Shown here: positions 62,857 through 64,000 of the stretch, one piece after another
Layout: every line of letters starts with the position of its first letter
Numbering within the stretch: position 1 is the first letter of the stretch
NCBI GenBank assembly: GCA_017792345.1
Contig: CP051228.1
Coordinates: forward strand, 3,502,148-3,566,147
Length of the DNA: 64,000 nucleotides
Reading direction: 5' to 3'
From: Mesoflavibacter sp.
GTDB lineage: Bacteria; Pseudomonadota; Alphaproteobacteria; UBA8366; Aestuariispiraceae
Position numbers and translations under genes: made by a program
The notes under the pieces: generated by a model
The model's input: the letters and a program-made list of their open reading frames with translations, nothing else
The model's database searches: none
What the model was told of the DNA's origin: nothing

Positions 62857-63783
62857 TCAATCCGAAAAAGCATCCAACGGACTGGCCGTTTCCCTCAACA
62901 GGGCGACGAATTCCCGGGCGATCGGGTTCGGGCGCGCGCGTTTGGAATAGTGCGCCGCGATATGGTCGGGAAGGGGCAGCAGCATATTCGGGATGCGCAC
63001 CAGGCGTCCGGCGTCGATCCGCGCCTTGACCGATCGTGCCCATCCCAATGCCAAGCCTTCGCCATTCTCCGCGAAATCCAGCAGCACGTCATAGGAATTG
63101 ATCGACGGACCCTTCAGGGCCGGGGGCGGGGGCACGCCGATATGGTGCAGGAATTGTTTCCAGTCGGGCCAGGGACCGCCGGCCTGGGCCAGATGCAGCA
63201 GGGGGCAGGATAGGATTGTCTCCGCCGTGACCTCGCCGCCCAGGCCCTGCAACAGCTTTGGCGCGCAGACCGGGAAGATGGCGTCGTCGGCGACGGGCTC
63301 GATCAGATAGGAATGTTCCGCCCATCGGCCGCTGCGCAGTCCGACATCGAAATCCTTGTCGAATGCCTCCAACGGTTCCGAAGAGGTGAAGACGCGAATG
63401 GTCAGGTCCGGGTAGCGGTGCTGGAACGCGCCGATACAGGGCGCGATCAGCAGGCTGGCCACCACCAGTTCCGAAAAGACGGTCAGGGTCTCGCTGTTCC
63501 GGCTTTCCCCGCGCAGCAGGTCCGCCGTCATGGCCAGGTCGCCCAGCGTCCGGCGTACGGTCTCCGCCAGGACCTCCCCGGCCGGCGTCGGGGTCACGTC
63601 GCGGCGGCCGCGGTCGAACAACTTGGTGTTAAGGCCTTGTTCCAGTTGTCGGATCAACCGGCTGATACTGGCCTGGGTCAGGTGCAGTTCTTCCGCCGCG
63701 CGGGTGAAATTGCGGTGCCGGAATGCGGCTTCGAAGGCAACCAGCGTGTTCATGGGCGGTAGGCGCTTTTCCAGATATGCCAT
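62857..63783 (-). CDS. LysR-family regulator, GcvA-like
   Basis: A 308-residue LysR regulator. The N-terminal helix-turn-helix is LVAFEAAFRHRNFTRAAEELHLTQASISRLIRQLEQGL and LFDRGRRDVTPTPAG, of the GcvA group. The effector domain includes LTIRVFTSSEPLEAFDKDFDVGLRSGRW. The start at ATG 63783 has GGAA upstream; an ATG ten codons later is possible. It is divergent from a TauD-type dioxygenase gene, its probable target. Confidence 0.92.
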   Translation of the reverse strand: MAYLEKRLPPMNTLVAFEAAFRHRNFTRAAEELHLTQASISRLIRQLEQGLNTKLFDRGRRDVTPTPAGEVLAETVRRTLGDLAMTADLLRGESRNSETLTVFSELVVASLLIAPCIGAFQHRYPDLTIRVFTSSEPLEAFDKDFDVGLRSGRWAEHSYLIEPVADDAIFPVCAPKLLQGLGGEVTAETILSCPLLHLAQAGGPWPDWKQFLHHIGVPPPPALKGPSINSYDVLLDFAENGEGLALGWARSVKARIDAGRLVRIPNMLLPLPDHIAAHYSKRARPNPIAREFVALLRETASPLDAFSD

Positions 63784-63889
63784 ACGAATTCCAAATGTCT
63801 GATTATAGAAAACGTTAATTTACAGCGTATTGGAAAGTCATAGGATCGCCAAATCCAACATGCTTTGCTTTGCAGCGGAGGGATTGAAA
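63784..63889. promoter_or_regulatory. Divergent promoter region between LysR and TauD-type genes
   Basis: 106-base AT-rich spacer (for example GATTATAGAAAACGTTAATTTACAG at 63801-63825 region) between the LysR regulator and the dioxygenase gene. It is the expected place for a LysR operator and two opposed promoters. TTCCAA (63789-63794) and TTGGAA (63830-63835) are mirror images at a wide spacing; the match is weak. Confidence 0.4.
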
Positions 63890-64000
63890 ATGCGCGTCAC
63901 CCCGATCACGGCCAGCTTCGGCGTCGAAATCGACGGGATCGATCTGGGCAAGGGTTTGTCGGCCGACCAGGCGGCGGATTTGTATGAGATCATGATGGAT
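63890..64000 (+). CDS. TauD/TfdA-type 2-oxoglutarate dioxygenase, N-terminal fragment
   Basis: Only the first 37 codons lie in the window; the frame is open to the edge. The start VTPITASFGVEIDGIDLGKGLSADQAADLYEIM is the usual N-terminal strand-helix of TauD/TfdA family dioxygenases, which oxidise taurine, 2,4-D or related compounds. The catalytic HxD lies outside. GGAGGG precedes the ATG. Family call is likely, substrate unknown. A divergent LysR regulator suggests inducible catabolism. Confidence 0.75.
   Translation, partial: MRVTPITASFGVEIDGIDLGKGLSADQAADLYEIMMD

Noticed and set aside
1-64000. tRNA, rRNA, CRISPR, transposon or prophage features
   Set aside because: I looked in all gaps and found no cloverleaf-like gene, spaced repeats, transposase or phage structural gene. 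Gaps are mostly too short.

Overview
The window is high-GC, densely coded DNA from the chromosome of an alphaproteobacterium, most likely a Rhodospirillales-like one. The evidence is the general L-amino-acid transporter set aapJQMP, a zeta-type F1-ATPase inhibitor (DUF1476), hopanoid-transport proteins HpnM and HpnN, a split purS-purQ-purL purine pathway, and TAXI and TauD-type proteins. I see no rRNA, tRNA, CRISPR array, transposase or phage gene. About 59 protein genes fill the window and most intergenic gaps are short.

Layout. 0.1-6.3 kb: an EamA exporter, malate synthase A, TrkH, and an aldo/keto reductase divergent from a LysR regulator. 6.3-10.5 kb: a four-gene minus-strand operon of a vWA protein (TerY-like), a PP2C phosphatase, a Ser/Thr-kinase-like protein with a zinc-ribbon-like Cys cluster, and a family-2-like glycosyltransferase. 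The first three match the TerY-P triad, and this is the most system-like locus here. 10.7-16.9 kb: a sterol-desaturase-family protein, HpnN, HpnM with a Tat-type signal, a membrane protein and a transglutaminase-like protein. 16.9-30.3 kb: purine genes purB, purC, purS, purQ and purL, all on the minus strand. They are interrupted by a chemoreceptor, a periplasmic binding protein, an RraA-like protein, small DUF proteins, the zeta inhibitor and a large secreted helical-repeat protein. A perfect 26-bp inverted repeat lies between purC and purS, and bolA-grxD lie downstream of purL.

30.3-40.1 kb: a 2-oxoglutarate oxygenase coupled to purB, an XRE-cupin regulator divergent from an omega-aminotransferase, gmd-fcl (GDP-fucose), a DASS permease, a tandem universal stress protein, a TAXI binding protein and a ketopantoate-reductase-like protein. 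40.2-44.8 kb: aapJQMP with two clear terminator hairpins. 45.3-54.8 kb: a FlaF-like small protein, a flavin reductase, a FecR-domain protein, an old-yellow-enzyme homologue, a CHASE2 adenylate cyclase with an unusually AT-rich sensor half, a DUF4197 protein, a coiled-coil envelope protein and a hybrid-free sensor kinase.

54.8-64 kb: a pdxH-CDF-SDR-thioesterase operon, a glycine-zipper lipoprotein, a CbpA-like J protein, a YihY protein, fabI-aroC behind a recognisable sigma-70-type promoter, and a LysR regulator divergent from a TauD-type dioxygenase that runs off the end.

Functionally, the region mixes housekeeping (glyoxylate shunt, purines, fatty-acid elongation, shikimate pathway, PLP) with envelope and signalling modules (hopanoid trafficking, TerY-P triad, CHASE2/FecR, chemoreceptor, sensor kinase). 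All family calls come from reading motifs by eye, since no searches could be run.
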